Source: Brevundimonas lenta
Lineage (GTDB): Bacteria > Pseudomonadota > Alphaproteobacteria > Caulobacterales > Caulobacteraceae
DNA length: 64,000 bases
NCBI RefSeq assembly: GCF_014196335.1
Contig: NZ_JACIDM010000001.1
Coordinates: 248,001-312,000 of the forward strand
Direction of reading: 5' to 3'
Under the pieces are notes generated by a model. It made no database searches. It worked only from the letters and a program-made list of their open reading frames with translations, and was not told the DNA's origin. The position numbers were made by a program, and so were the translations under genes. Positions 7,432-16,976 of this stretch are shown here, piece by piece. The first letter of the stretch is position 1, and every line of letters begins with the position of its first letter.

Positions 7432-7887
7432 TTAGCTTTTCTCATCTGGAACACGCGTAGTCCCGCTGCTGTCTGGAGCGAGCTGACGCTTTCGATTCAC
7501 CCAAGCCGCATATCCCGCGCGCGTTCGGGCCCAACCGTCGGTCGTCTTGGGCCCAGTCGAAAGTCCGCCATGGAGCCGACATCGCCCACTCTTCAGGGCC
7601 AGACACCGGCACGCATGACCCCTCCGCGTTTTCGCGCCGCAGAGACCGCGCATCGGAAGCATTTTGACGCGGAGTTTGACCCCCGCCGCGAGCAGTGCAG
7701 CTATCGTCGCGCCAGATAAGGGCAGGCGATCCCCTCCGAGCCGAGCCCGTTCGTGGCGCTGCAGCGCGCGTTGCTTTTTCGCCCTAACGCCGACAGTTGA
7801 GGCAAGAACGTAGGTCGGCAGCACCGTGTCGACCTCGATCTCCTGTACGTTCTCGAGCAGCGATTTCAGATCGGCTGGTTGGGCCAT
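7432..7887 (-). CDS. HGG-motif (possible zinc-binding) protein typical of mobile elements
   Basis: About 151 residues. The C-terminal half carries CGAKTRRGHACRC, then GRCRLHGGLSTGPKTTDG and an Arg-rich WARTRAGYAAW tail. This Cys/His plus HGG-STGPKT arrangement is frequent in short proteins of phages and integrated elements; their function is not established. The N-terminal 70 residues are unremarkable. The start is uncertain: ATG 7887 (MAQPADLKSL) is preferred because the extension to 7995 is Arg-rich and lacks recognisable content. It follows the RepA-like ATPase gene on the same strand after about 210 bases of hairpin-rich sequence. Confidence 0.6.
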   Translation of the reverse strand: MAQPADLKSLLENVQEIEVDTVLPTYVLASTVGVRAKKQRALQRHERARLGGDRLPLSGATIAALLAAGVKLRVKMLPMRGLCGAKTRRGHACRCLALKSGRCRLHGGLSTGPKTTDGWARTRAGYAAWVNRKRQLAPDSSGTTRVPDEKS

Positions 7888-8016
7888 TCGGAGTTCTCGT
7901 GGAGCTGGGCTGTTTCGTCGCGTGGCGGCCGCGTAGAAGGCTATCCGGCACCAAATTTCGTGCAGCCAGTTCGGCAGCGATGTTCGTCGGCCCATGGGAT
8001 CCGGAACATTGAGACA

Positions 8017-8111
8017 GGCGGGAGTGGGAGTGTGCCCCTATTGGGGGCACTCCCTTTCCTCCTGCCTCCTTTGCTCCCGGCGGGAGTATTGCTCCGGGTC
8101 ATGCTCCCGCC
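8017..8111. repeat. Hairpins and repeated GGCGGGAG octamers after the ATPase gene
   Basis: GGGAGTGTGCCCC (8026-8038) pairs with GGGGGCACTCCC (8043-8054) around TATT, giving a strong stem. The octamer GGCGGGAG occurs at 8017-8024 and 8079-8086, and inverted as CTCCCGCC at 8104-8111, overlapping the stop region of the ATPase gene. This may be a terminator for the ATPase transcript. A cluster of short inverted repeats next to a RepA-like gene could also be a protein-binding or replication site of the element. No long T-run follows on either strand. Confidence 0.4.
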
Positions 8112-9337
8112 TCCACCACCCAAGCCCAAGGGTCGCTGATCCCCACAAGGCCTTTGTCCTGGAGAGCCTGGCGCGCCGTCTGAAACGCCTTGCGACGAGC
8201 CTCGCCAGTGTCTGCCGCGGAGATGCCCGCCGAATAGGCGTAGGGTCGCCATGCGTCCACCCTGACCACCCGAACTCCGGCCGGTATTGGCCCGCCCGGG
8301 CTGGCTTCACCCGCGTTCGAAATCGCCTCGTGGAGCGCGTTGAGAGCGACCTTCTGCGATGCTGGGATACGGGGACCCTTCACTCGTCTCGGCCCGGACG
8401 CTTCGTCAGCCAGGATGTCGAACCGGGCACCGTCGCTTGCCAATCGGAACACCCGCCCCGCACGGGCATAGTTGGCCTTTGACAACGTCAACGTCAGGAG
8501 TCGGCGATCCTCGGGATCGTTTTGAGTATCATCGACGGTGAGGTGTAGAAAGCTTCGCGCTTGATTGCGCCAAGCCGTCGAACCGGACGTGCCTCGACCT
8601 CCCGTCGCCATGCCGCTCGTCGACGGGTGGCCTAGAAGCAGGATCGAAATTTGCTCCTGACCAGCGATGGCGTTGAGCCAGCGCAGGAAGGCGGAGACCT
8701 GATTGCGGTCGATCTCGTTTCCACCAAACACAGCCGCGGCGTAGTCGATCACCAGCAGAGAGGCACCTTCGTGCCTAACCCGATCCAGCAAGCCTTGCAT
8801 GAGTGGAGTGATGATCAGCTCGCCGCCGCCTCCAGAGAAAGTGGCCAGCGTGGCGTCCATATGGGCGCAGGAAAGTGCAGTGACGTTCGCGGCGATGGCG
8901 GCAAACTCGAGTTTTTCGGCCCGACATATGCGCTGGAGCCGGCGAACTAACTCCGCCTCATCGTCCTCAGCAAACAGGCCAACCGACTTCCAGCCCAAGG
9001 GCTTTTCGCCGAGCCAAAGGCTTTGGTATTTTGACGCCATAGCGACCATGAGCGAGAGCGCCAACAGTGTCTTGCCGCTGCCTCCGTCACCGTAAAGGCT
9101 GGTCACGCAGCTATCCGGGATCAGGCCAGGCACAAGAAAGCTGCGGTCCGGGGCGTCGCGCCCCACCCAGGATAGAAGATCGATGAAGGGAAGGTCGGGG
9201 GGACTGGGAGCAGCAGGTAGTTGCTCCACCCTAACCACGGGCGCCACGGAGTTACTCACGCGAAACGTCCTATCCAGACTTTCCACACCAACAAATTTTG
9301 GCGCACTTGGACGTCGATGTGACTTCCACGGGCCCAT
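8099..9337 (-). CDS. RepA/RecA-like AAA ATPase (plasmid or prophage type)
   Basis: A 412-residue protein with a RecA-fold ATPase domain of the RepA/GP4d-helicase type found on plasmids, phages and integrated elements. Walker A is GDGGSGKT (83-90), the acidic segment FAEDDEAELVRRL follows, and Walker B is LLVIDYAA (193-200) with GGNEIDRNQ after it. LLLGHPS (sensor-like) and a GTSGSTAWRNQARS stretch match this group. The C-terminal 130 residues look like a winged-helix DNA-binding extension. It lies 15 bases downstream of an AlpA-type regulator on the same strand, a common pairing in integrated elements. It is probably a replication or accessory helicase-loader ATPase; the exact role is not readable. 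Confidence 0.8.
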   Translation of the reverse strand: MGPWKSHRRPSAPKFVGVESLDRTFRVSNSVAPVVRVEQLPAAPSPPDLPFIDLLSWVGRDAPDRSFLVPGLIPDSCVTSLYGDGGSGKTLLALSLMVAMASKYQSLWLGEKPLGWKSVGLFAEDDEAELVRRLQRICRAEKLEFAAIAANVTALSCAHMDATLATFSGGGGELIITPLMQGLLDRVRHEGASLLVIDYAAAVFGGNEIDRNQVSAFLRWLNAIAGQEQISILLLGHPSTSGMATGGRGTSGSTAWRNQARSFLHLTVDDTQNDPEDRRLLTLTLSKANYARAGRVFRLASDGARFDILADEASGPRRVKGPRIPASQKVALNALHEAISNAGEASPGGPIPAGVRVVRVDAWRPYAYSAGISAADTGEARRKAFQTARQALQDKGLVGISDPWAWVVEAGA

Positions 9338-9352
9338 ACTTCTGCACTGTGG

Positions 9353-9571
9353 CTAAAGGCCACGAGGCAGTTCTCCCGCGTCGGAGGTGCTGCGCCGCCG
9401 GCGGGATTCCAGCCATGACGCGAGGTCTGCCGGGTCGTAAGCGACCCGTCGGCCGATTTTAAGGAACACCGGTCCGCCTCCGAACACTCGCAGCTTGTTC
9501 AACATGCTGGAGGACACACCCAGGAAGTTGGCGGCCTGAGAGACGTTCATGCGAGGAGAATACTGGGTCAT
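9353..9571 (-). CDS. AlpA/MerR-like helix-turn-helix DNA-binding protein
   Basis: A 72-residue protein consisting of one winged helix-turn-helix of the AlpA/excisionase class: MNVSQAANFLGVSSSMLNKL is the HTH, followed by GGPVFLKIGRRVAYDPADLASWLESRR, the wing and closing helix. Such proteins regulate integrase or replication genes, or assist excision, in integrated elements. The start at ATG 9571 has GGAGTGG upstream. It probably shares a transcript with the RepA-like ATPase. No integrase gene lies beside it, so an excisionase role cannot be asserted. Confidence 0.85.
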   Translation of the reverse strand: MTQYSPRMNVSQAANFLGVSSSMLNKLRVFGGGPVFLKIGRRVAYDPADLASWLESRRRRSTSDAGELPRGL

Positions 9572-9711
9572 CGAGCCACTCCATCCTTGACGCCGAGAGT
9601 TCGGCGACGGGGTGACACACCAAGTATCCAGCAGTTCCCGAAGGTAAACAGAGCCAAGCCCAGCCGGCTAGCCGGACGGCGCCGTCCAGCTAGCTGCGCC
9701 ACACGCGTAAG

Positions 9712-10374
9712 CTAGCGCTTCGCTTGGAGCATCCCGTCGCGCCGCCACGACCGGACCCATTCAGTGAGCGTCCGAACAGTCAGGGCAGAGCCTCTCCGTC
9801 CTGATCCGTGAAGCTTGATCGCCAAGTCTTCGTTCGACAGAGCGGCGTTGGCCGATACGATACTCCGGGCAATCTTGAGTAACGCCTGTTTGTCCTCAGC
9901 GCGCCTAGCTGTCGTTGCGAGACCGCCGCTTCTGCGGCGTGCTCTATCCTGATCAAGGGCTACCGCCTTCTCCAAGAGCCTTTCGGTTTGGACGTACTGG
10001 ACGGCCTCTCCGTGCGCGAGCGCTTTGCTCAGCAGCATGACCCGCGCCAAAGGCTCGTGGACGACGAGCGGGCTCGTCAGGGCTAGCTCCTCCCACAGAA
10101 GCAGAAGCTCCGAGAGCGCTACCAGTGTTTCCACCGCATCTTGGTGGTCACCTGACGGATGCTCGACGGTTTCGAGATCTGTTGCTGCAGCAATCGCCAC
10201 ACTTGAAACGACTCGGGCCATGGACGCGCCGACCCAGTCCTCTTCGTCAAATTCGACTATCAGCCCTGCCGCCCGCGTCGCCTTTAGCGCGGAGGTAAAC
10301 CTACCGACCAAAAACTTTCGGATCTCAACCGACGACCCGCTCAGACCCCGAAGGTAGTCCTCATCAAGGTCCAA
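9712..10374 (-). CDS. Unrecognised protein of the tRNA-Arg-linked element
   Basis: A 220-residue protein I do not recognise. It is mostly helical and acidic in the N-terminal 140 residues. The C-terminal 70 residues (from RSGGLATTARRAEDKQ onward, with LSNEDLAIKLHGSG and LTVRTLTEWVRSWRRDGML) look like a helix-turn-helix or winged-helix with a basic end. The start is a TTG at 10374, supported by GGGGAG six bases upstream. No signal peptide or membrane segment. It is the gene nearest the tRNA, where integrated elements usually keep their integrase, but no tyrosine-recombinase Arg/His/Tyr motifs are visible. A regulatory role is a guess. Confidence 0.6.
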   Translation of the reverse strand: MDLDEDYLRGLSGSSVEIRKFLVGRFTSALKATRAAGLIVEFDEEDWVGASMARVVSSVAIAAATDLETVEHPSGDHQDAVETLVALSELLLLWEELALTSPLVVHEPLARVMLLSKALAHGEAVQYVQTERLLEKAVALDQDRARRRSGGLATTARRAEDKQALLKIARSIVSANAALSNEDLAIKLHGSGRRGSALTVRTLTEWVRSWRRDGMLQAKR

Positions 10375-10570
10375 TGCTTACTCCCCAGTCGCAGTGCCAG
10401 TTCGGGACACGCTCGCCGAACCCATCCAATGTGTCGAGTCGACCGTCCCAGGCACGACCCCGGAGAGCAACTGCCAGCGTCGCCGTTTCAGGAACACACT
10501 CGGTGGTGATTATGTGGTGACTGGCGAACGTTGGACTCGGAAGCCCTGTCATCCAACATATTGAAAAGGC

Positions 10571-10647
10571 TGGCGCACCCGACAGGATTCGAACCTGTGA
10601 CCCCTGCCTTCGGAGGGCAGTACTCTATCCAGCTGAGCTACGGGTGC
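10571..10647 (-). tRNA. tRNA-Arg (anticodon CCG)
   Basis: The minus strand folds as a complete cloverleaf: acceptor GCACCCG/CGGGTGC, D-loop AGCTCAGCTGGATAGAG, anticodon stem CTGCC/GGCAG around loop CTCCGAA (anticodon CCG, reading CGG), and T-arm with GGTTCGAATCC. The discriminator is G and the CCA end is encoded (TGG at 10571-10573 on the plus strand). The accessory region lies immediately beyond the 3' end, the usual side for elements integrating into tRNA genes. No second copy of the tRNA 3' end was seen within the window. Confidence 0.97.
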
Positions 10648-10814
10648 GTCTGCCCGGCGAGCAGGCGCCGGGACGAAGGCGTCTACAGCAGGAGCGGCCT
10701 GCTCTCAATCCCGAATGCTCAGACGCTGAACCGGAGCGGTTTCTGGACGATTTGTAAGGTTCGGCGCGGCGTTCGCTGGTCTAGCGTGCCGCCGCTTCGG
10801 CGAGGGAGGTTGCG

Positions 10815-12107
10815 ATGCGCGCGTTTCTGATCGGTCTTCTGGTCCTGCTGGGCGCCTGCGCCACGCAACCGGCCGTGCAGCCTTCGGGGCCCGGCGGCGA
10901 CAGCCTGGACGCCATCGCCCGCGACTACGTCGCCCTGATCCTCGAGATCGGCGAGCGCGAGCCCGGCTATGTCGACGCCTATTACGGCCCGGCCGAATGG
11001 CAGACGGCGGCGAAGGCCAACCCGCGCACCGTGCCGCAGCTGATCCAGGGCGCAGCGACGCTGACGCAGCGGCTGGAAGCGGTCGACACCACCGGCGCCG
11101 AGCCGGCCGTGGCGCAGCGGAAGGCCTATCTGCTGGCGCACGTGTCCGCCGCCGACGCGCGCCTGCGCATGCTGTCCGGCGAGAAGATGAGCTTCGCCGA
11201 CGAGGCCTGGGCCCTGTTCGGCATCCGCCCCGAACTGCGGCCGCTGTCGTCCTATGATCCGGTGCTGGCGCAGATCGACGCCCTGCTGCCCGGGCCCGGC
11301 TCGCTGACCGACCGGGTGACCGAGTTCAAGTCGCACTACGTCATCCCGAAGGACCGCCTGCAGCCGGTCATGGACGCCGCCATCGCCGAGTGCCGCCGCC
11401 GCACGGTCGAGCACATCCAGCTGCCGGCCAACGAGAATTTCACCCTGGCCTTCGTCAGCGACAAGCCGTGGTCGGGCTACAACTACTACCAGGGCAATTC
11501 GCAGTCGAAGATCGAGATCAACACCGACTTCCCGATCTACACCGAGCGGGCGATCGATCTGGGCTGCCACGAAGGCTATCCGGGCCACCACGTCTATAAC
11601 GCCCTGCTGGAGAAGACCTTCGTGGTCGACCGCGGCTGGGTCGAGATGAGCGTCTATCCGCTGTTCAGCCCGATGTCGTTCGTGGCCGAGGGCAGCGCCA
11701 ACTACGGCATCGACCTGGCCTTCCCCGGCGACGAGGGCACGCGGTTCGAGCGCGAAGTGCTGTTCCCGCTGGCCGGTCTGGATCCGTCGACGGCGGAGAA
11801 GAAGGCGCAGCTGGGCGCGCTGACCCGCCAGCTGGCGCGGGCCGAGTACACCATCGCCGACGCCTATCTGGCCGGCCGCATCGGCCGCGACGAGGCCATC
11901 GAGCAGTTGATGAAATACACCCTGGCCGACCGCGCCAAGGCGACCCAGCGCCTGCGCTTCATCGACACCTATCGCAGCTACATCATCAACTACGGCCTCG
12001 GCCGCGACGTGGTGCAGGCGTGGGTCGAGCGTCAGGGGCCGGATCACTGGCAGGGCATGGAGACCCTGCTGAGCAGCCAGATCCTGCCGGCGGACCTGGT
12101 TCCCTAG
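10815..12107 (+). CDS. Lipoprotein with HEGYPGHH motif (DUF885-like putative metallopeptidase)
   Basis: A 430-residue protein with a lipoprotein signal (LLVLLGAC, lipidated Cys near 16), so probably attached to the outer membrane and facing the periplasm. The centre carries [12 protein letters not shown], in which the HE-xx-GHH cluster resembles the presumed metal site of DUF885-type proteins. [13 protein letters not shown] further on could supply an additional acidic ligand. The rest is helical. Hydrolase activity is inferred from this motif only. The start is supported by GAGGGAGG before ATG. It begins about 170 bases beyond the tRNA and has the base composition of the core genome, so it marks the return to chromosome. 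Confidence 0.72.
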   Translation: MRAFLIGLLVLLGACATQPAVQPSGPGGDSLDAIARDYVALILEIGEREPGYVDAYYGPAEWQTAAKANPRTVPQLIQGAATLTQRLEAVDTTGAEPAVAQRKAYLLAHVSAADARLRMLSGEKMSFADEAWALFGIRPELRPLSSYDPVLAQIDALLPGPGSLTDRVTEFKSHYVIPKDRLQPVMDAAIAECRRRTVEHIQLPANENFTLAFVSDKPWSGYNYYQGNSQSKIEINTDFPIYTERAIDLGCHEGYPGHHVYNALLEKTFVVDRGWVEMSVYPLFSPMSFVAEGSANYGIDLAFPGDEGTRFEREVLFPLAGLDPSTAEKKAQLGALTRQLARAEYTIADAYLAGRIGRDEAIEQLMKYTLADRAKATQRLRFIDTYRSYIINYGLGRDVVQAWVERQGPDHWQGMETLLSSQILPADLVP

Positions 12108-12126
12108 TCGCCACGCATTCCAGTGG

Positions 12127-12160
12127 GTCGCGGTCAGAAGGCTCCGCCTTCTCGACCCGA
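12127..12160. terminator. Hairpin between convergent genes
   Basis: AGAAGG and CCTTCT, flanked by GGTC and GACC, form a stem around CTCCG in the gap between the HEGYPGHH lipoprotein and the short-chain dehydrogenase. There is no T-run, so it would be a weak or factor-assisted terminator for either direction. Confidence 0.4.
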
Positions 12161-12171
12161 CGCGGCCACGT

Positions 12172-12954
12172 TCACTGCGCCGTCATGCCGCCGTCGATCC
12201 GGAACTCGGAGCCGGTGACGAATTTCGACTCGTCCGACGCGAGGTAGAGGACGCAGTAGGCGACGTCGTCCGGCTCGCCGATACGCTTCAGCGGGATGCC
12301 GCGGGCGAGGCGTTCGTGGGCCTTGTCCTCGTCGCCGCCGGCCATGGCGATGAAGGGGTCCAGGATCGGGGTCTTGATGAAGACCGGGTGGACCGAGTTG
12401 CAGCGGACGTTCCACTCCTGCTTGGCGGCCTCCAGGGCGATGGTCTTGGTGTACATCCAGACGCCGGCCTTGGTGGCGTTGTAGGCGCCCATGCCCGGCG
12501 CGGCGGCGAGGCCGGCGATCGACGAGATGTTGATGATCGAGGCCGGGGCAGAGGCGCGCAGGTGCGGCATGGCGTGTTTGCAGCCGAACATCACCGAGCG
12601 GAGGTTGATCTCATACTGGCGCTGCCAGTTCTCGACGGTGTCGTCCTCGACGAAGGACAGGGGGCCGCCGACGCCGGCGTTGTTCACGAGGATCGAGAGC
12701 CCGCCCATGGCCGCCGTGGCGGCCTCGATCACCGAGACCCACTGCGCTTCGCTGGCGACGTCGTGGGCGAAGGCGAAGGCCATGTCGGGGTGATCGGCGT
12801 TGATGGCGTCGGCAAGGGCCTGGGCGCCCGCCAGATTGACGTCGGTGACGGCGACCTTCGCCCCCTCGCGCGCCAGCATGTGCGCCATGGCCTGGCCCAA
12901 CCCGCCGGCGGCGCCGGTGATGAGGGCGGCCTTGCCCGAAACACGACCCGTCAT
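12172..12954 (-). CDS. Short-chain dehydrogenase/reductase
   Basis: A 260-residue classical SDR. The Rossmann motif is TGAAGGLGQ near the N-terminus, followed by the NNAG motif, the catalytic Ser in ISSIAG, and YNATK with the catalytic Tyr and Lys. TDVN after the second strand suggests NAD(H) rather than NADP(H). The start ATG 12954 overlaps the stop of the carbinolamine dehydratase gene as ATGA, so the two are translationally coupled. The substrate cannot be deduced. Pairing with a pterin-recycling enzyme might suggest a reductase for a pterin or related metabolite, but the sequence looks like a general SDR. Confidence 0.9.
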   Translation of the reverse strand: MTGRVSGKAALITGAAGGLGQAMAHMLAREGAKVAVTDVNLAGAQALADAINADHPDMAFAFAHDVASEAQWVSVIEAATAAMGGLSILVNNAGVGGPLSFVEDDTVENWQRQYEINLRSVMFGCKHAMPHLRASAPASIINISSIAGLAAAPGMGAYNATKAGVWMYTKTIALEAAKQEWNVRCNSVHPVFIKTPILDPFIAMAGGDEDKAHERLARGIPLKRIGEPDDVAYCVLYLASDESKFVTGSEFRIDGGMTAQ

Positions 12955-13250
12955 GCCTTTGCTCCCATCGCGGCGGCGGCTTCGTCGATGAAGCCGGCCA
13001 TGTCGACGTCGCGTTGCGTCACGCCGCCGGCGTCGTGGGTGGTCAGCAGCACCTCGACCCGGTTGTAGACGTTCGACCATTCCGGATGATGGTCGACCTT
13101 GTCGGCGCGAAGCGCCACGCGGGTCATGAAGCCGAAGGCGGCGTTGAAGTCGGCGAACACCAACTTGCGCTCGATCCCGGGCCGGTCGCCGGCGTGTGCA
13201 TGCCAGGCGGGAAGACCTTTCAGGACTTCCGCAACGTCAAGTCGTTCCAT
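12951..13250 (-). CDS. phhB: 4a-hydroxytetrahydrobiopterin (pterin carbinolamine) dehydratase
   Basis: A 99-residue PCD/DCoH-family protein that would dehydrate 4a-hydroxytetrahydropterin and regenerate the cofactor used by aromatic amino acid hydroxylases. Diagnostic residues are visible in [17 protein letters not shown] and in the closing [15 protein letters not shown]. Length is typical. ATG 13250 starts the domain cleanly; a longer frame to 13376 adds only Arg-rich sequence. No phenylalanine hydroxylase gene is in the window, so its partner is unknown. It is divergent from the Crp/Fnr regulator, with about 120 bases between them. Confidence 0.93.
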   Translation of the reverse strand: MERLDVAEVLKGLPAWHAHAGDRPGIERKLVFADFNAAFGFMTRVALRADKVDHHPEWSNVYNRVEVLLTTHDAGGVTQRDVDMAGFIDEAAAAMGAKA

Positions 13251-13368
13251 GGTCTCGCCTCCGGTTTCCCTCCGCCGTATCGCGCCCGGGCCGGGGCCAC
13301 AAGCGGCGGAACGCCGGTCAGGGCGGAGCGTTACCAAGCGTCGCCTTTTCGGACCGGAGACCGCTTGC

Positions 13369-14073
13369 ATGGACAATCTCTGGATCGCCGCGCTGGACGC
13401 CGCCGACCGCGAACGGCTGGAGCCTCATATGCGGCGCCGCCCGTTCTCGCAGGGGCAGGTGCTTTACGACGCCGGCGAGGAGGTTTCGGAGGTCTGGTTT
13501 CCGATCAACGGCGTGGTTTCGCTGATGACGGTGCTGGCCGACGAGAAGATGGTCGAGACCGCAGCCATCGGCCGCGAGGGGCTGGTCGGAGTCACCTGCG
13601 GACCGCTGAACGCGCGCGCGTCCAGCCGCGCCATCGCCCAGATCGAGGGCGTCGCCGCCTGTTGCCCGTCCGACGTGTTCTCGGAGGCGCTGGAGAACAG
13701 CGAGCCGATGCGCAAGGCGCTGGCGAAATTCACCGAGGGCCTGTTCGCCCAGGTGCAGCAGACTGCCGCCTGCAACGCCCAGCACCGACTGGACGAGCGG
13801 CTGGCGCGTTGGCTGCTGACCCTGCACGATCGGGCCGCCCACGACCGCTTCAACCTGACCCAGGCCGACATCGCCGGCATGCTGGGCGTCCGCCGCGCCA
13901 CCGTGTCGGAGGTGGGTTCGGAGCTGGAGGACAAGGGCCTGATCCGCCGCGGCCGCGGCTGGGTCGAGGTGCTGGACCGGGAGTCGCTGGAAGGCGCCTC
14001 CTGCGGCTGCTACGGCCTGCTTCGGGGGGTGATGAAGGACCTCGGCCTCCCGCGTCCGAAAAACGGACGCTGA
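13369..14073 (+). CDS. Crp/Fnr-family transcriptional regulator
   Basis: A 234-residue regulator. The N-terminal cyclic-nucleotide-binding-like barrel is recognisable ([28 protein letters not shown]). The C-terminal winged helix has the recognition helix in [17 protein letters not shown]. The barrel lacks the RSA-type cAMP pocket and the N-terminal FNR cysteines, so the signal is unknown. It belongs to the group with a CGCYG motif near the C-terminus (about residue 210). Its own promoter probably lies in the divergent gap before 13369. Confidence 0.9.
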   Translation: MDNLWIAALDAADRERLEPHMRRRPFSQGQVLYDAGEEVSEVWFPINGVVSLMTVLADEKMVETAAIGREGLVGVTCGPLNARASSRAIAQIEGVAACCPSDVFSEALENSEPMRKALAKFTEGLFAQVQQTAACNAQHRLDERLARWLLTLHDRAAHDRFNLTQADIAGMLGVRRATVSEVGSELEDKGLIRRGRGWVEVLDRESLEGASCGCYGLLRGVMKDLGLPRPKNGR

Positions 14074-14136
14074 GACAAGCGCCTGCGGCTACGCAGACGG
14101 ATGACGCAGGGCTTCTGACCAGCTAGACCGCGAGAC

Positions 14137-14916
14137 ATGACCGACGCATCAGACGCGCCTTCGGGCAAGACCTCGTCCTTCGGCTTTCGCGATGTCGACG
14201 CGAAGGAGAAGGTCCGCATGGTGCGCGGCGTGTTCGACAGCGTGGCGTCGAACTACGACCTGATGAACGACCTGATGAGCGCGGGCGTGCACCGGCTCTG
14301 GAAGGACGCGGCGGCGGCGAAGCTGAACCCCCGGCCGGGCGAGACCATCCTCGACGTCGCGGGCGGCACCGGCGACATGGCGCGGCGCTATTCGAAGATG
14401 GCGCGCGGCGCCCAGGTCCGGATGGGCGGCGAGGACGCCTCGGTCATCGTGCTGGACTACAACGCCGAGATGATCATGGCCGGCGTCGACAAGGGCGGCG
14501 AGCCGGAGATGAGCTGGACGGTCGGCGACGCCATGGCCCTGCCGATTCCGGACGCCTCGGTGGATGCCTATTCGATAAGTTTCGGCATCCGCAACGTGGC
14601 CGACGTGTCCCAGGCCCTGCGCGAGGCGCGGCGGGTGCTGAAGCCGGGCGGCCGCTTCCTGTGCCTGGAGTTCTCGCGTCCGACGGCGGGCCCGATCCGC
14701 AAGGCCTATGACGCCTGGTCGTTCCACGCCATTCCGCGCATCGGCGAGTGGGTGGCGAAGGACCGCGACAGCTATCAGTACCTGGTTGAGAGCATCCGCC
14801 GCTTCCCCGACCAGGCGACCTTCAAGCGGATGATCGAGGACGTGGGCTTCAGTCGCGTCACGGTGACCAATCTGTCGGGCGGCGTGGCCGCCATCCACCA
14901 CGGATGGGCGATCTGA
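14137..14916 (+). CDS. ubiE: Ubiquinone/menaquinone C-methyltransferase UbiE
   Basis: A 259-residue SAM-dependent methyltransferase acting on the ring of demethoxyubiquinol intermediates at the inner membrane. UbiE signatures are the N-terminal [17 protein letters not shown], motif [25 protein letters not shown] and FGIRNV, and the family-specific LEFSRP. A short insertion around the second strand ([15 protein letters not shown]) is usual in this lineage. Its end overlaps the start of ubiB by 13 bases, so the two ubiquinone genes form an operon. Confidence 0.97.
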   Translation: MTDASDAPSGKTSSFGFRDVDAKEKVRMVRGVFDSVASNYDLMNDLMSAGVHRLWKDAAAAKLNPRPGETILDVAGGTGDMARRYSKMARGAQVRMGGEDASVIVLDYNAEMIMAGVDKGGEPEMSWTVGDAMALPIPDASVDAYSISFGIRNVADVSQALREARRVLKPGGRFLCLEFSRPTAGPIRKAYDAWSFHAIPRIGEWVAKDRDSYQYLVESIRRFPDQATFKRMIEDVGFSRVTVTNLSGGVAAIHHGWAI

Positions 14917-16502
14917 CCCGGCGTATCGACCCCGCGACCCCGCCGCCGCCCCCGGCGACCATGCCGGTGCGCCGTCCGGTGGAGGCGAGCCTGCGCCTGC
15001 TGGGCTGGCTAGGCGTGCTGATCCGCCACGACGCCCTGGCGCCGCGCGAGATCACGCCGCTGCTGCCGGTGTGGGGCCGCTGGATCGCGCATTTCCTGCA
15101 CCTGTTCGCCGGCCGTGAAGGCCGCGAAGGCCGCCCGGGGCAGCGCCTCGGCAAGGCGTTCGAACATCTTGGGCCCGTGGCGATCAAACTGGGTCAGGTG
15201 CTGGCGACCCGGGCCGACATCTTCGGCGTCGAGTTCGCCCGCGATCTGGGCCGATTGAAAGACGCCCTGCCGCCCTTCCCGATCGAACAGGCGCGCAAGG
15301 AGGTCGAGCGGTCGCTGGGCCGGCCCGTCGAGGCGCTGTTCAGGGACTTCGGCCCGCCGGTCGCCGCGGCGTCGCTGGCCCAGGCCCACCCGGCCTGGCT
15401 GGCCGACGGGCGCAAGGTGGCGGTCAAGGTGCTGCGTCCGGGCGTGGAGCGGCGCGTGGCGCACGGGCTGGATGCGATGCGGCTTGGGGCGGTTCTGGCC
15501 GTAAGGTTCGTGCCGCTGGCGCGCCGGCTGGAGCCGTCGGCCTTCGTAGAGACCATCGCCCGCGCCCTGACGCTGGAGCTGGACATGCGGCTGGAGGCGG
15601 CGGCCGCCTCCGAGCTCGGCGAGATCATGGCCAAGGGCGCCGGCGATCTGGGGGGCCACATGACCGCGCCGGCCGTCATCTGGGACGGGGTCGGCAAGCG
15701 GGTGCTGACGCTGGAGTGGGCGCCCGGGCTGACGCTGACCGACCCAAAGGCGATCGAACAGCCGGGCCTGGACATCAATGCGCTGGCCGACAACGTCGTG
15801 CGGTCGTTCCTGAGCCAGGCGCTGGATCACGGCACCTTCCACGCCGACCTGCACGAGGGGAATCTGTTCTGCCACGCGCCGGCAGAGCTGACGGCGATCG
15901 ACTTCGGCATCGTCGGACGGCTGGGCCTGGCCGAGCGCCGCTACCTGGCCGAGATCCTGTGGGGCTTCATCAGCCGCGACTACGAGCGGATCGCGCGGGT
16001 GCATTTCGAGGCCGGCTACGTGCCGCCCGAGCATTCGGTCGAGGCCTTCGCCCAGGCTCTGCGGGCGGTGGGCGAGCCGGTGATCGGCAAACAGGCGTCA
16101 CAGGTGTCGATGGGCCGTCTGCTGGGGCAGCTGTTCGAGATCACAGACCTGTTCGACATGCACCTGCGGCCCGAGCTGATCCTGCTGCAGAAGACCATGG
16201 TGTCGGTGGAGGGCGTGGCCCGCCGTCTGAACCCCGACCACGACCTGTGGGCGGCCGCCCAGCCGGTGGTCGAACGCTGGATCCGGCGCGAACTGGGTCC
16301 GCAGGCCGTGATCCGCGACGCGATCGAGGAACTGCGGGCGACGCTGAGGGCGTTGTCGAAGATGGCGCAGAACCCGCCGCAGCCCCAGACCGTTATCATC
16401 CGCGAGGCGCACACGCCGACCTGGCTGGTCGTCTCGGCGACGGTCGCGACCCTGGCCTCGATCGCCGCCCTTGTTCTGTCGCTTTGGCCTTCCATCGTCT
16501 GA
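14904..16502 (+). CDS. ubiB: UbiB atypical kinase-like protein for ubiquinone synthesis
   Basis: A 532-residue protein of the ABC1/UbiB kinase-like family, needed for ubiquinone biosynthesis. Visible features are the family KxGQ motif ([14 protein letters not shown]), the Ala-rich loop [33 protein letters not shown] and [12 protein letters not shown] hydrophobic C-terminal stretch (about 505-530) should anchor it in the membrane. It acts with the upstream UbiE pathway; the two genes overlap. Confidence 0.96.
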   Translation: MGDLTRRIDPATPPPPPATMPVRRPVEASLRLLGWLGVLIRHDALAPREITPLLPVWGRWIAHFLHLFAGREGREGRPGQRLGKAFEHLGPVAIKLGQVLATRADIFGVEFARDLGRLKDALPPFPIEQARKEVERSLGRPVEALFRDFGPPVAAASLAQAHPAWLADGRKVAVKVLRPGVERRVAHGLDAMRLGAVLAVRFVPLARRLEPSAFVETIARALTLELDMRLEAAAASELGEIMAKGAGDLGGHMTAPAVIWDGVGKRVLTLEWAPGLTLTDPKAIEQPGLDINALADNVVRSFLSQALDHGTFHADLHEGNLFCHAPAELTAIDFGIVGRLGLAERRYLAEILWGFISRDYERIARVHFEAGYVPPEHSVEAFAQALRAVGEPVIGKQASQVSMGRLLGQLFEITDLFDMHLRPELILLQKTMVSVEGVARRLNPDHDLWAAAQPVVERWIRRELGPQAVIRDAIEELRATLRALSKMAQNPPQPQTVIIREAHTPTWLVVSATVATLASIAALVLSLWPSIV

Positions 16503-16526
16503 ACTCCCCTCCGGAGACGACCCTCA

Positions 16527-16976
16527 ATGAAGCCGCTACTGATCGCCGCCGCCCTCGTGCTGGCCCCTGCGGCCGCGCACGCCCAGGTCGCCGCCGGCTC
16601 GATGCCCAACACATTCGACCAGCCCGCCGCCCCTGCGCGTGCGTCTGCTGCAGCGCCGGCGCCGGCCGCCCGGGCCACGGCTCCGGCCAATCCCCGCGCA
16701 GAAGCGACGCTGCGGGCCTTCATCTCGGGCGCCCAGACCGGCGCCATCGACTATTCGGTGATGACCCCCGATCTCGCGACCAAGGTCCGCGAGCAGGAAG
16801 GTCAGGTCCGGCCGCTGATCCAGAGCCTCGGCGCCGTTCAGGCCGTGGATTTCGTCGATAGTCAGGACGGCGCCGATCTGTTCGCCGTCGTCTTCGCCAA
16901 TGCGGCGACGGAATGGATCATCGGCTTCGACGAGAGCGGCAAGGTGGCCGCCCTGCTGTTCCGCCCGGCCCAGTAA
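16527..16976 (+). CDS. Small periplasmic protein of unknown function
   Basis: A 149-residue exported protein: signal peptide (cut near AHA-QV, about residue 20), an Ala/Pro-rich linker to about residue 55, then a compact alpha/beta domain of about 95 residues ending in GKVAALLFRPAQ. The domain resembles small NTF2-like or DUF3887-like folds by pattern only (SGAQTGAIDYSVMTPDLATKV, later GFDESGKVAALL). It lies 24 bases after ubiB on the same strand and may be co-transcribed. Confidence 0.72.
   Translation: MKPLLIAAALVLAPAAAHAQVAAGSMPNTFDQPAAPARASAAAPAPAARATAPANPRAEATLRAFISGAQTGAIDYSVMTPDLATKVREQEGQVRPLIQSLGAVQAVDFVDSQDGADLFAVVFANAATEWIIGFDESGKVAALLFRPAQ

Noticed and set aside
10364..10552. 62-codon minus-strand frame next to the tRNA
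   Set aside because: It overlaps the better supported TTG-started gene, has no good ribosome site and no recognisable features.
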